NCBI GenBank assembly: GCA_030710605.1
Contig: CP092874.1
Span: forward strand, 25,441,765 to 25,505,764
Source: Cordylochernes scorpioides
Lineage: Eukaryota > Arthropoda > Arachnida > Pseudoscorpiones > Chernetidae
Direction of reading: 5' to 3'
Length of the DNA: 64,000 bases
The notes beneath the pieces were generated by a model. It was not told where the DNA came from. It searched no databases and was given only the letters and a program-made list of their open reading frames with translations. Both the position numbers and the translations under genes were made by a program. Positions 31,901-44,560 of this stretch are shown piece by piece; positions within the stretch are counted from its first letter, which is position 1; the number at the start of each line of letters is the position of its first letter.

Positions 31901-34424
31901 GAGAGAGAAGTAGTGTTTTGTCGTCAGTTTTACTTTGTCAAACTTCATTTGAAAAGTAAAGGTTCTCGTGATATTTTGTTCTACGTTCTGTCATTCTTTA
32001 TTGCTCCTTGATTTTTTTATGTGTGTGAACTATAAAGATGAGTTTTCCATTTTTATCTCCTTGGTCGGAATAATATTCCATTCTCATGTGAAAAACAGAT
32101 GCTCATTTAGGTCTTTAAGGTCTTTTATTTAGTCTTTTGTGTTCATGTTCGTGAAGTTTTCTTGGAAAAAAAGAAAGAGAAGTAAAATGTTTGACATTTT
32201 TAAATTAATGGTCAATCTTTTATTATTATTATTAATTCTTTTAGAAAGGAATGTAAGGAATACTTTCCATTTTGGTTTTAGCCATTCTTTCTCATATATG
32301 AAATTTTTTTCGTATGTGATGAATGATATCCTCTTTTTTTTTTTTTTTGACGTAAGAGATCCCCTTTAAAAAAATATATAGAGAGAGAGGTGAATTTCCA
32401 TCTGATTTGTATATATGATCGGTTTGAGAATCTTTGTTTTTTTTTAAGGATCACATTTACGCCCCAGAAAAAAAGTGATTTTGTTTTCCACATTTTCGGT
32501 TATTAACATCAAGAACAAGTCTACGAAACCTAAAAGGTCAAATTTATATAAAATTTTCGATGGTTACAATGCACGCACAAACATATATATATATATTTTT
32601 TAAACGGGAACTTAATTCTTTTTTTTTTTTTTCTGAGATTACTTTTATCTAAAATTTCGCTATTAATGACTCTTTGTGAAGGTACACTCATAGATAAAAA
32701 CTAAGTGGAAAGTTTTTGAGGTCTCAGGTAGTCTATTTTTTTTAAGGAGACAGAGTCAATTTTGTTCACACTTGGTTATCTCTGGTGTCTTCAATAAAGG
32801 TCACTATACTATCTTTCAGAGTTATTGTCTCAATCCCGATATACATGCTAAAAAAAGGTACAACTTCCTTAAGGTTTGTCTATGAGTTTAAATATATAGA
32901 AATATATATATTGATAAATTCAGTATATTTTTCAATATTTTTCGCGTAATGCACTTTAAAATGAAAAATTAACAACATAAAAGTATATACACAAATAGTT
33001 AAACCATGCGAATTAATCCAGAAGAGATTTTTTTTTTTAATCTTCAAAAAAGAATAAGAAAACTCTGTAAACCCCTGAAACTGTTCAGCTATCATTTGAA
33101 GAGGAAAAAAAGGAATGAATTCATCAGTTAGTCAACAAGAGAAAAAGAACAAGCAAAAAAAAGAAAGAAGAAGAAAAGATGATTAGCAGTTGGTAGAAGT
33201 TATTTCAGTTTGGTGAAGTGAAGGAGGACGTCTTCCTGCGAACAAGATAATTTTGAATGGAATTAGGAAAAGAAAAAAACTAAACAATAAAGAACGAAAA
33301 ATGAAAAAAGGAGCGTACTACAAAGAAAGTACGAATGGTATAAGGAGGAAAAAAAAGTATAATTTTCTTACTCTATAATTTCCAATCGGGCGCTTCTTCC
33401 AATTCCGTTCTCTTCACAAATGAAGTCAAAAAGAGAATGTAATCATGGGTAATCATCAGAGAATAGGACCGTTCAAATTTCCTTGAAGTCTTCCTTTGCT
33501 ACTGCTGCTGTCTTTGGAAGCTCAGGGAAGATCAGGAGAGGAAAATGTGTTGACTTTACTTTGTCCAAATGTCAACAAATTGCTATTTGAATTACGATAA
33601 TATGCGCTGGAAAGAAGAATTCTTAAAAAAAAAAACGCATTTTTTTTTTTGCAATTACTGAAAGGCTAAAAAAGTAAATTTTACGAAATAAAAGCATCAT
33701 TTTCAATCATAGACAAAACTATAGAAAGTTTTATCTTTCAGTATGTATATATATTTTTTATTATTATTGTAATATACCATATAATAATATTATAATATAC
33801 TCTGTTTAATTAATTTATTTTTGATTGTTTGGATTTGACAGGACTGTTATTATTGTTGTTGTTGTTATGAATATATTAAAAAGTATATATATATAACATT
33901 AGAAAGATATATAATTAAAATTTGTTTCTTAATTTGGTAAAACATATTTATATATTTTATCGAAGGAACATTACAATTATTATTATTTTTTTTTTAAGAG
34001 GAGAACGTTCGAATTTACATATATGGGAAATCCACCGTTATATAAGCAAATAAGGAGTGATTTATGCGTAAAATATGAAAGTTCCTTAAATTTTTGAAAA
34101 AGTCTAACATATATGTAGGCTAAAATGGTTATATATTTTTAAAAAAATTAAAGGATTTAACTAATTAAGAGTTTTGTGGAATAAAAAAAGGATTTAAAAA
34201 AAGGGAGGTCTATAATCCAAAATAGAGGATTTATATTGTGTCTTCTTGCGCTCCGCTTGTCCTAAATAGATATTGGTGATCAATCCATGCAACTATGGCT
34301 CGATGAGGAACTTTGTCGGAGAGAGCAGTGAAATAGAGAAACATTTTAATTATCTTGAATATTTAATGGCAATATATTAAAAGTTCTATGAAATATTCTA
34401 ATCCGTGTTTAGAATTTCAAAATA

Positions 34425-34604
34425 CAGTTAAACCTGTCTATAGCGCCCTCTCTAAATAGCGCCTTCCTCTCTATAGCACCCGATTTTAAATACGTAGTAC
34501 GATGCGATATTAAACATTAAAAGTGATCTGTCTATAGCACCCCCTCTCTATAGCATCTTATTTTGGTGAGTCCCAAGAGGGGGCGGTATAGACAGGTTTA
34601 ACTG
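34425..34604. mobile_element. pogo-like MITE (left arm copy)
   Basis: 180 bp between TA dinucleotides; ends CAGTTAAACCTGTCTATA and its mirror TATAGACAGGTTTAACTG. The terminal CAGTTAAACCTGT resembles pogo/Tigger ends. The interior repeats CTATAGCACC-type sequence. The same element, also 180 bp, is in the right arm, so it predates the arm duplication. Confidence 0.75.
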
Positions 34605-34781
34605 TATTTGAAATGCAATTTTGAAATGCAATTAAATAATGCAACAGGTTTTCTGGAGATGAGAGTTTCTTTTATGCAGCACGAAAGACAAACTTCAGAA
34701 TGACACAGCAGTTTTATTTAAGGCAAGAACAAACTATGAATAATAAACAAAAGATAAGGAATGAGGGAAGTTTACCGAATA

Positions 34782-35046
34782 TTAGTAAATTAAATTTAAT
34801 TGCCATCTATCGTTAAAATTTTACACAAATAAATTTACTGGCAATGCGTTTCTTTTAAATATCATCAAATATTATCTCTACAGTGCTGTAGGCTATTACC
34901 TTTTTTTTTTTTATATTATCAAATAAATTTATAAATCTTTGTGCACACCTTCTAATAAAAGTAGTACCTTTTCCTTTCTGTAGAGATAATATTTGATGAT
35001 ATTTAAAAGAAACGCATTGCCAGTAAATGTATTTGTGTAAAATTTG
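34782..35046. mobile_element. Foldback element present only in the left arm
   Basis: Mirror arms (TTACTGGCAATGCGTTTC ... AATATTATCTCTACAG) around an AT-rich core. An 8-bp duplication ACCGAATA is at 34774-34781 and 35047-35054, and the right arm near 59570 has the uninterrupted site. Confidence 0.7.
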
Positions 35047-35187
35047 ACCGAATAGAAAAATATAAATACCAAAATTGATATTCTGTTAATAAAATAATAA
35101 ATACTTTACTACGATATATAAACAATATTTTGAATAAAATCAATCATTCCTCCAGGGAAAAGTGTCTTTTCAAAAACATTTTTATTG

Positions 35188-35227
35188 TTCTCTAGCTTTC
35201 AGGCACGGACGACCTTCTACAGGAGAA
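35188..35227 (-). ncRNA. Hammerhead-like hairpin, family B (left arm)
   Basis: Minus strand: TTCTC, CTGTAGA, stem, CTGAAAGCTA (GAAAG core), GAGAA. Helix I (TTCTC/GAGAA) is perfect. Mirrors 59119-59158. Confidence 0.5.
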
Positions 35228-35514
35228 AACCTGGTATGTTACCGAGAATGTTTGTAAATAAGAGAATTTTGGTAATTTTAAGGATTGTAAGGGGATCTAT
35301 CCCCCCCCCCGCGTCCCCGATCTTTTAAAAAAAAAATCGTAATACCCTCTTATATAACAAAAAATGATAAAAAATGTTGTTTTAACGAGTTTCAACTGCT
35401 GAGAACACGAGTTTATTTAGTTTCAATAACTCCTCGACGTTGAACTGTGTTGAGTTTTCTCATCGCTAGCTTCTTTACAATAACGTGATCTATAACTCCG
35501 CCTTTGCCGGTCCC

Positions 35515-35800
35515 AAGCCCGGATGAAAAAGGAGGAGGGGGAGCAGTAATAAGCTCACTAAAAAACCTGGGCTCAGCTGGCCCGGCTGATAGTACCCTGT
35601 TAGGGCTCCTGATCCAGGGATACAGGATAAGCAGCGTTTGTACTCCATGTTAGGAGCGGCTGCACATGGCGTCTGTTCCTCATGTCAGAGGCAGCCATTT
35701 CTTTTGGAGCTAAGTCGGCCTGCCACTGAGTAGTGCTCCCAGTCTTAATGACAAAGGCAAACGCATTTTACTTCACCCAATGTTTCAAGCTTTACAAGCT
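35515..35800 (+). repeat. LINE-like coding fragment, both arms
   Basis: GC-richer segment (GGGCTCAGCTGGCCCGGCTG, GGAGCGGCTGCACATGG, GAGGCAGCCATTTCTTTTGG) with several stops. It recurs at 58520-58830 and in part at 5541-5640. Probably a decayed retrotransposon coding region; the domain is not identified. Confidence 0.45.
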
Positions 35801-35979
35801 TGATACCTTAATATGATTGAGTGGAGATAAGAAAGAAGAGAAGAAAGAAGACGTGTTCTATTTTGTACAAGCAAAATCTTGGCATAACACCGACTGTGAG
35901 TATTGACAGTGACTTGGTAACGTCTTTAATGTAACGTATAATATCAAAAGAACAAATCGTGAAACGAACAGTTTCTTGT

Positions 35980-36240
35980 AATGTGAAAAAATAGTACAAA
36001 TGTGACATTATATTGGGATAAGGTTCATAAATTAAGGGGAAAAAAGGTATCTCCTTATCGTGCAACTGAAAGTTAGCTAACCACGTTAACTACGTGATTA
36101 GCTTTTCTTGATTAATCAAGAATGGGTATCTGGCTAATTCTGGAATAATTAAAAAAATCAATGAATAGTTGATATTTATTCCGATAGATGACACAAGCCA
36201 TCAGCAACTTTCAGTTGCACGATAAGGAGATGCCTTTTTC
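35980..36240. mobile_element. Family P inverted pair (left arm)
   Basis: Mirror halves GTATCTCCTTATCGTGCAAC and GTTGCACGATAAGGAGATGC; junction GCTAACCACGTTAACTACGT. Also in the right arm at 58085-58350. Confidence 0.6.
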
Positions 36241-36439
36241 TTAGTTTCTTGTATTTTTTTTTCCCGAGCTTTTGAGCATTTCTACCCTTCTCATTTTTAC
36301 TCCCGTAGAAGGGCAGAAATACTCTAAAATTTGGCTAAATAAAAAAACCTAACAAAAAAACTGTTTGCCTCACGATTTTTTTCTCTTTTGATAATTAAGT
36401 GTTCCAGGGGTGATTATTCCACTTATGAAATGTAAGTTA

Positions 36440-37160
36440 TTTCCAGGACGTTGGCTGCGTTGTCTATCTTCGCCGTAAAAGCGATGTTTCTAACCTCAAG
36501 GTATTGAGAAACCATCTTGGGCGTAATGAGGGCTGAGTGGTTCTGGACAGAAAACGTAACCTCACCTTGTAGTTCTGATTGTAATATAAGGAATCAGCCT
36601 GGTCTTGAGAGAAACCTTGGTATCGTACAGTATTGTTGGCGTATCCCGACTTCTGAATGAATGATGAATGTGTCCATGCGGACGGATTGTAATCCACACC
36701 AGGACTTTTTCTTCGATTTTTTCAAACCGGATGTATTTGACGTCAGAAAGAGGAGAGGTACTAGTCACTATTTCCGTCGATTTGGGAGTAGGGAACAGTG
36801 AAATATGACTCGTCGTTTAGAAAGAATTCGTCATCTGGAAATTTGTGCATCAATCGTCCTCACTTCGTTTTTTTTTTTTTGCGCCAAAAGAAATTGTTGC
36901 TGGAATGGTTCGCCTTCTCCTATATTTTAACTCTAAATTCTTCTGCAATGTATCGCGAACATGTCCAATTGAAAGCATTCAAAGTTCTTGCAGTATTTCT
37001 GATGAAAATTCCGTCTTTGTTCTTGAACATTGTCTCCAGGCATTTGATCTTTGCTTTCATTAGAACTTTTGCCTTCCTTCCCGATCCCTTTAATGGTTTT
37101 CTTCAATATCATATGGAAACCTATCCAAAATCCTTTACATCTGAACTCTCTTCTTTCTTT
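36440..37160 (-). pseudogene. Tc1/mariner-superfamily transposase remnant (left arm)
   Basis: Mirror of the copy at 56980-57680, described there. On this arm KVLVWITIRPHGHIHHSF and LIPYITIRTTR can be read on the minus strand. Frames are broken by shifts and stops. Confidence 0.6.
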
Positions 37161-37673
37161 TAGAAAATGGCGTATTGCGTATGATTTTTCAAAACACAAC
37201 CGCGAAAAATAGTAAAAAAACATGCGTTTTATGAACTTCCTGATTCGAAGGCATTTTCTACCGCAATGATTCGAATAGCAACAATATATTTCTTCCGTGT
37301 GCACCATTCTCTTTATGCAACTCTGCACGTTACCTTACTGAAACTATTTACAAAGGTTTATGCTACAAGGTTGTTCTATATGGTGTAAGATTTGTATACA
37401 GATAAACATGTGATGGACAGAATTCTATTAACTGGGGAACAAGAGTGGTAGCTAATGTTACGAACAATTTGATACCTTTCAATTATATACATGTACTATT
37501 CAGCTGTCACGTGACCTAGGTCTTATTTCTCGCTGATTACAAGACAGCGAGAGTACAAATCTATGTCTGTTATATCTCCATTGTAGCTGCTTTAAATATG
37601 GAAAACATTCCGATACCTTATGTTATTTCTATCTGGGGCATCTTATGCAATTATATTTTCATTTGCATATTTG

Positions 37674-37946
37674 TCAATATGCAACACCAAACATAACAAA
37701 CCTCCTAAACAGACATATCCCTATCATATCGCAACAATTCACATAAGCTAATTTATTCCCAACAATTGGGAAAATTGTTTCGAAAAAGGATGTGGGGTGG
37801 TTGTGTAATTTAGAATATACGGTGGGAAAAAAACGGTCTTCCAAGTTTGAAAGAAATATTGCTGGGTGTATGATTGACGGGTGCGCGGAGGTATATTCCT
37901 CTTCATCAATTAAATATAGCAATACATCTCTATTTGTTATAGTCAA
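37674..37946 (-). other. Open frame conserved between the two arms
   Basis: A 90-codon frame; its mirror at 56221-56418 keeps the first about 40 residues (RDVLLYLIDEEEYTSAHPS) and then shifts frame. No family recognised. Conservation here only reflects the duplicated arm. Confidence 0.2.
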
Positions 37947-37999
37947 TGGCGGGTATTAACACATCTATCTCACCCCTGGTTTAAATTACAAATATCATT

Positions 38000-40560
38000 C
38001 AGCGGTTTATTTTATAGTCTCTTTTGGCCCTTGATAGCTTGTATAATTGCTTATAAAAGACTATTCACACCTTATTAAAAAATTCGATTATCCGAACTCT
38101 TAGTATTCAAAATTCAATTTATCCGAATCCGCTTTTATATTTCCACGTGGAAAATTAGGAAAGACAAACTTTTATAATGACACAGCAATTTATTTTAAGG
38201 CAAGAATAAAACTATGAATGATAAACAAAAGATATGCAATGAGGGAAGTTTACAGAGTAGCAAATAACTTAGCAGATAACTTGTAGAGGTGTTTGTCGAT
38301 GTAGGCTTGCGAAATTCATCTCAATACTATGTTTTTATTATTTTTTTTTTTATTCTTGAAATATTTGTATTAAATAAATACAATCTAAACACAGTCTTAA
38401 CACAAACAGTAATGATAATTTCTAATTAATAATCCTCCCTATAGAAATATAACAAGTTTAAGAACAAAGGAGAACATTTTATCGTCATAATAATATAAAT
38501 ATTTCTCCTTTGCTCTCTTAAACTTTTATTAGTAATGATCATGGCTATATGCGCTCTATCATAGAATAAATAAATAAAAATCACAAACGACTTTTTTTAT
38601 CCACAAAAAAAAAAGAATTAGAATGATAATATGATGCTAAAAATAATCGAATAAATGTTAAAAACATGTTTAGTTCATTCCTAAAAAAAAAACTGCAAAG
38701 ATATTCTTACGGTACAAGTTCTACCAAAATAACAAAATTTTAATTGCCATTTGAAAAAAATAATATTGAATGTCATTTTTTTAAGCTACAAAACATCAAC
38801 AAACTAATGCATATTCGTTAAATAAATAAGTGAAATCCTTTTACATAAGTCTTTGCCCAATTTTATAATCATCTTTAAAACATTATGTTATGGATGAAAG
38901 AGACTGTATAACAAAAGATAATTTGAAATCGAAATTTTTCTTTCTTATCTTCTCTAGGTTTATGGTTAGCCAAACTTTCTTTATGGTTATACCTCCCGCT
39001 GTGTTTAGTTGACTTCATAGCCATAAATAACAAACTAGTTAACGTTTGGTATTTTTCATCTTGTCAATATCTTTTTCATTATTACGAAATCGTTTTCTTT
39101 ATTTCCTTTGAATCCTTTTCATCTTGTAGTTAAAGCTTCTTAGAAACTCTTGAGGTTGTTCACTTCAAATAACTTTGTATTTATAGTACTTTTAAATTAT
39201 AATAATTAATTTATATATATTTTTAATAAAAATTTTGATTCACACGTAAATGTTATAAAAGTTTTTGAATTTATTTTTATTAAAAAATATTATTATTTTA
39301 AAATTTGTTTTAAAAGTACCCTTTAAATAATATTTTTCAAAATAGACATACTCATGAAATTATTATAAATAATTCATTTTTGTTTTCTCTAAGCGGATAT
39401 ATATTCCAAATGTAATTAACATGATGAGATATTTTTGTTGCTATATGTATTTTTTTTTTATTAATTAAAATAAATATTTATCATAAAGTTTTTGTGGTAA
39501 AGTTTTACTGACTATATGAATATATAGATATGTATCTTTTGCTTAATTCATAATTAAAAAAAAAATAAAACATATGACGAACATATTTTTTTCAAAAAGA
39601 GCTTAGATTGCGTTGTCACTTTTAGATGTACGTCTGCAATATAAAATTACTACTTACCCTTTGTAAGATTTCAATGTATTATGAGCTTTAATTATTGTTA
39701 TATCGAACATCAAATTCCATTTTGATTATTGTGTGTTATATAGTATTTTAAAATGTAAAAAAATATATATAATAATATAAAATGAAAAGTATTATAAATA
39801 TTATAACCAAAAGATGTATCAAATATGTATTGATACAGATATCAAAGTGTTGCTAGATAATTTATTATATATAGATGAGAAAAGAACTTTTATAATGAAA
39901 ATGTATATTTTAAATTTTATACATGAAATATATACGTAAAAAAATTTATTTGTAAGTAAATATAATATTTGTAAATAATAACTATATATTAAGAAAAAAT
40001 TATATTTATTTTCTGAGATAAATATACATATCAAAATTTTGAATTAATATCGAAACACAATTAATATTTAATCTAGCACCCCAAGATTTTTTCTTCAGAA
40101 CACGTATTTTAACAACAATGATCTGAATAAATTTTGTAGCAAATTATTGACTGTTTATAAAAATGCTTTTAGGTATTATGAGATCTCAATGTTTGCACGA
40201 GAATTATATATTATATATCCTCAAATGATATATTTTAAATCTTATAAAACTCTCTCTTTTTAAACTGGGAAACTATTTTAAATATTTTAATGAAAGAAGA
40301 TCTCTCTCTCTCTAAGCATCATTATTTTAACAATATAATAAATGAACGGAATATTTGGCTCAAAAAGTTGAAATATTAAACAATAAAAATATATCTTTAA
40401 TTAAAAAGGCATATATTGAATCAAAAAATAATTTAAAGTATTTTAAAGTAATATTATATAAAACTAATCATTTAATAATAAATTTCCTTAATATTTTTCA
40501 TGAGAAAATAAATATACAAGTAATAAGTATATAAAAGTAATATAAAAAGTAATAAATATA
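38000..40560. other. AT-rich arm sequence, no gene recognised
   Basis: Very AT-rich. Near 40400-40430 is the family D end AAAAAGGCATATATTGAATC. No supported gene. Confidence 0.45.
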
Positions 40561-40697
40561 ATTGTAAAACGACATTTGAAAATTATCCCGCATGTGTTTC
40601 TTTTCGACGAAAAATTAAAATTCATTTTAAGAATAAATAACGATTATTTTTCGTTGAAAAGAAACACATGCGGAATAATTTTCAAATGTTTTACAAT
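40561..40697. mobile_element. Foldback element (left arm)
   Basis: TTGTAAAACGACATTTGAAA and TTATCCCGCATGTGTTTC are mirrored at the other end. Right arm copy at 51930-52075; a diverged copy at 22049-22265. Confidence 0.65.
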
Positions 40698-42698
40698 CAC
40701 AAGCCGCATTATATTATATTGAAATATACTTGTATTATTTTTCTAACTTAATTTTTTTTTCACGTGAACATATGACTCTAATATATAAGATTAAAAAAAT
40801 TGAAAATACGTGGAAAAATCTTAATAGGAAAACAGGTATAAGAGAAGGCAAAAATTTCCTCTTAACTACAATACGAGTATGTTTACACTAAGGAAATTTC
40901 AAATATGGTTTTTAAAAAATTTGCTTTGTGGAGGTGTTGTTGAGGGTTGTTATGTAAGAGTCTCTTCACACTAATGTCAACTAGACGTCATTTTGAAGTG
41001 TAGGGTGTTTTGACCCATTATTGACATTGTCCATTCGACAGCCTTTTGACAAATTCTCACGACCAAACTGTCAATATAACAGCTATTTTGCTCGAGTTGT
41101 TTCAACCAGTTTAAACATACATCATAGTTAGCGATTGGATTATTACGCCTATTTTTAATAAAATTTTCTTTTTCTCTTTTTTATAAATAAAATAGGTAAC
41201 CCAGAGTGTAACGGATATACAGATATTGGTATCAACCTAGTCTATTTACATTTAGACAAACAATATCTTCGGAATATATAAAAAAAATTCAAAATTTTAA
41301 TAAATCATTATACTTATCAAAGATATTCATTCATTTAATTTAAAATATTTGTCCTTTTTATCTGTCCATGATACTCCGAGTAGCTTTCTCCATGTCCACA
41401 TATCAAAAATACATCGATTCTTTTTTTACAACATCAATAAACACACCATACACAAAAACAACACACAAGAATTAACACTATTAATATGTTTTATCTTCTA
41501 CTATGGCAGTATAAATGATTATTTTGCAAATAAAACTTTTTCATTCAAATTATTTTAATATAAATTTATTGTTTAAAATATATCAAAAGGTAAACAGAAA
41601 TACAAAATAATTATTTCGCCATATGTTTTTCTTTCACAGAGTTAGTATCCTGAAAAATAATCTTTTGATTTTTTTTTTTTTTTGCCCTTAGTTTTTCAAG
41701 TACATTAAAAAATAGATATTTTTATGCAATCTTTCATATATTTTGAGACAATAATACCTTCTGCCATAAATAAATCTATATTTTGATCAAGGCTCAACTA
41801 CCCTACATAATTTTCTTTCATCAGGATTGAGAATAAAAGAAATAAAGCTTGTCAAAATAGACATCAATGGAAAAATATTTTTTTTTGTATTGACTAATTT
41901 GAAAGAAATCTGCTATTCTATAGGGCCACACGCAAACATTTGAATAGTACGAATGGACAAAGTACGATGTGCATGTTGACGTGGATGTCGAAGCAATGAC
42001 AAGGGCAGGAAATCTTCTGCAATCATATCTTCTTCCTCTATAATTATGCTGAGAACAGCTGGCAGGGTCGCCAACTTGTTTGTCTGATCTTTCGCAGAGA
42101 TATAATACCTTTCTTCTTTATGTAACATACACTAGAAAGGTTTTTAATACTTTTTTCTATATTTTTTATTGCAGTATATGGCATAGGAAGCGATGATAAT
42201 AATGCTAAAAATAGAATATAGTGATTGCTTAAAATTATTATTGTTTATAATTCAACGTATTTCATCAAAGAAATTTACTCTGCTATTTTTCTTTGGGGAT
42301 ATTTCCTTTGTTAGAAAGAACCCAAGTTATTTTTTTTTCAGTGAATAAATGAAAATTTTAAAATATTTATATTGTTTTGGCGTTTATATTTATATATATA
42401 CACACACACACACAAAACGAATTTTATAATGATTTTATCTGCACATGTAGAAGTTTATCTAAAAACGTTTATTTTATACTTAACTCATTTTTTAATTGGA
42501 GGATGGTTTTCTTACTATAGAGAGTTCACACACACACAATATATTTTTTTTAATTTCAAATAATTAATTAAAGTAAATAATATATTTTACGTCTAATTTA
42601 CATTAGAAATTGTGAACAATCTCTCTGATAAACATCTATAAAAATCAACAAATAAATTTAAGTGTTTTTTTCTAAAAAAAAATAACAATATTCAAATT
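40698..42698. other. Arm sequence, no gene recognised
   Basis: Contains a well-conserved stretch at 40960-41130 (nearly identical to 51500-51680 reversed) and short frames (41349-41558, 41913-42128) that recur in the other arm. None has a recognised domain. Confidence 0.4.
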
Positions 42699-42843
42699 CC
42701 CAGCAATGGCCGCAGCCTTGAAGAAAATTGACTTAGACCCAGAGCAGCAGCTTTACACACCCAAGATAGTGGATATTGCTGCTGCTGTGATGGAGATGCA
42801 TGGAGACATCTGAGACTCTTCTTTGGACACGATAACAACAACA
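42699..42843 (+). mobile_element. 5'-truncated non-LTR retrotransposon (left arm)
   Basis: Frame 42700-42813: PAMAAALKKIDLDPEQQLYT ... MHGDI, same family as 24115-24316, then AAC repeats. 14-bp duplication ACAATATTCAAATT at 42685-42698 and 42844-42857. The mirror copy at 49642-49902 has the same duplication. Confidence 0.85.
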
Positions 42844-42897
42844 ACAATATTCAAATTATGGAAATTTTACAAATTACTTTCTATATTTTTGTTCATA

Positions 42898-43148
42898 TCT
42901 ACTTATATAATTGCCTTATTCTGTCTGTGTGAAGTTCACTGTGTGAAGTTCACGGATAGATTTTGGTCAGAATGGATAAAATAAAAAAAGTGTCAAGGGA
43001 TGGGAATCGAACCCACGACCTTCCGCTTACCGGGCAGATGCCATGACCACTAGGCCACATGACCACAATTTATAATTGTAACAAATAGTATTTGAATCAA
43101 AACATTCAATCGGGTAAAACACGGGCGTTGCCCGGGTCATTCGGCTAG
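42898..43148 (+). mobile_element. Non-autonomous Helitron present only in the left arm
   Basis: Starts TCTACTTATA, ends with the GC hairpin CGGGCGTTGCCCG followed by GTCATTCGGCTAG. The right arm has the empty site: GTTCATA joined directly to TTATTTATAAGC. Insertion is therefore between A and T with no duplication, starting TC and ending CTAG, exactly the Helitron rule. At 251 bp it has no Rep/helicase gene and depends on an autonomous partner. It carries a tRNA-like segment on its minus strand (42989-43066). Confidence 0.85.
42989..43066 (-). pseudogene. tRNA-like gene inside the Helitron
   Basis: Minus strand: A-box TGGCCTAGTGG, anticodon arm TCTGC-CCGGTAA-GCGGA (anticodon GGT, threonine by position), B-box GGGTTCGATTCCC with a 5-bp T-stem, then a T-run that would stop RNA polymerase III. 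The acceptor stem pairs only about 5 of 7. So it is a tRNA-like relic or SINE head rather than a working tRNA. Confidence 0.65.
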
Positions 43149-43219
43149 TTATTTATAAGCGGATATAATAATATTTATATGGTATTAGAATTTATATAAT
43201 TTATTCTTCATAAAATTTT

Positions 43220-43260
43220 TACTTGTAGAAGGGTCGTTTAAAATCCGAAAGCTTGTAAAC
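43220..43260 (+). ncRNA. Hammerhead-like hairpin, family B, both arms
   Basis: ACTTGTAGAAGGGTC ... ATCCGAAAGCTTGTAAAC; the mirror is at 49478-49516. Decayed copy. Confidence 0.35.
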
Positions 43261-43924
43261 TCGTTAATAGTGTAAATATAGAAATTTATCTTCTGAGATT
43301 TATATTTGATTAATCTTATTTACATGGTATCTATTTTTTTATGCAATTTTCTTTTACCATTATTATTTATTTATTACCAGTTGCAAACAAGACACGCTAT
43401 ATCCTATCTAGATAATTGCGCATGAAACTATTTACAATAATCCATATTGTAACAAAGTATTTATTAATTTTATTATTTTTATTAACAAAGTGGTCATTTT
43501 TATGTTTATATCTTGCTACTCTGTAAATTTCCTTCGTGGCTTATCTTTTGTTTACCATTCATAGTTTGTTCTTGCCTGAAATAAATTGCTGTCTTATTCC
43601 CGAAGTTGGTCTTCCCTAATTTTCCACGTGGCAAAATTGTAGTAGAGTAGGTAACAGAATTATCAAAAAGAAAATAAACAATTAAGAAAAAAAGCATTGG
43701 ATAAACATATCCATTAAACAAATAAGCAACAATATAAGCAGATAGAAGAAATCGCAAGGTAGTTATTTATAATATGTTAAGCAATGATGGAAGTTGATGA
43801 AGTTATCTGTAATAATTAGTATCGTGGAGAGAGAAAGTTGATCAAGTTGAGCTATAATTTTCTTTTACCATAAATATAAATCTTTAATATTAGAGACTTA
43901 AGGAGGAAAAAAAGAATGTTTTCT

Positions 43925-43990
43925 ACGGGGATTCGAACCTAGAATGAGGTTGCTAGACCACCCAGGTTGTGCAGTACCATAGCAAATTTC
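43925..43990 (-). repeat. tRNA-like / SINE head fragment (left arm)
   Basis: Minus strand GTGGTCTAGCAACCTC ... TAGGTTCGAATCCCCG has a perfect B-box (GGTTCGAATCC) and a weak A-box. Mirror at 48735-48805. Confidence 0.4.
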
Positions 43991-44305
43991 TTAGCCATTC
44001 CATACAGAACAAAAGAACACGCTTCCATTGTCATATTTTAGTGATTTACTAAGTACCAAGAACATTCTATGATATTACAAAAAAAAAGGTTTTTGACCAA
44101 CTTAATTTATAGAGAGGAAATCCGGTTCCCATTTCTCGGAACAAAAAAATGGTGAATTTACATATTGTTGATTCATGCAAATTGCAACACAACCTCCCAC
44201 TAATATAATTCTTGCATAAGTAGATATGTTTTATAATGAAGTTTTCTTTCTCTCTATCAGAATTTTTTATTATAAATACTGCTGCATTACTAAAATAGTA
44301 AGATA

Positions 44306-44405
44306 NNNNNNNNNNNNNNNNNNNNNNNNNNNNNNNNNNNNNNNNNNNNNNNNNNNNNNNNNNNNNNNNNNNNNNNNNNNNNNNNNNNNNNNNNNNNNNN
44401 NNNNN
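44306..44405. other. Assembly gap (100 N)
   Basis: Exactly 100 N, the usual placeholder for a scaffold join of unknown size. It abuts the inner end of the left palindrome arm. Confidence 0.99.
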
Positions 44406-44560
44406 ATCTGGTTGAAGTATTGCCAGTATTGAACTGTTGCTTTTCCTTACGCCGTTGGCAAAGTAGAGGCACGCCAGTTTGAAGGAAGACACAGGAAGAT
44501 TTCTCAGATGATCAAACCACTTCAGTTGGAGATTGTAGATGTCGTCTATCACGGTCTTAC
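44406..44560 (-). pseudogene. Retrotransposon reverse transcriptase C-terminal scrap
   Basis: Minus strand reads DIYNLQLKWFDHLRNLP followed by a basic stretch, resembling the LQ-x-RW-x-GHL-x-R-x-P segment after the RT domain of LINEs. Cut by the gap. Based on motif memory only. Confidence 0.4.

Larger units (their letters stand above)
32614..44305. repeat. Left arm of a giant imperfect palindrome
   Basis: The arm is the reverse complement of about 48425-64000. Matching pairs were read at 32640/63970, 33480/63190, 34425/59903, 35200/59140, 36730/57376, 37700/56440, 39000/53940, 40980/51640, 41950/50660, 42700/49900, 43510/49230 and 44180/48540. Local identity varies from perfect over 60 bp (40978-41040) to regions with many indels; the frame at 43506-43757 differs from its mirror at 6 of 83 residues. 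The inner end runs straight into the N gap. Confidence 0.9.
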
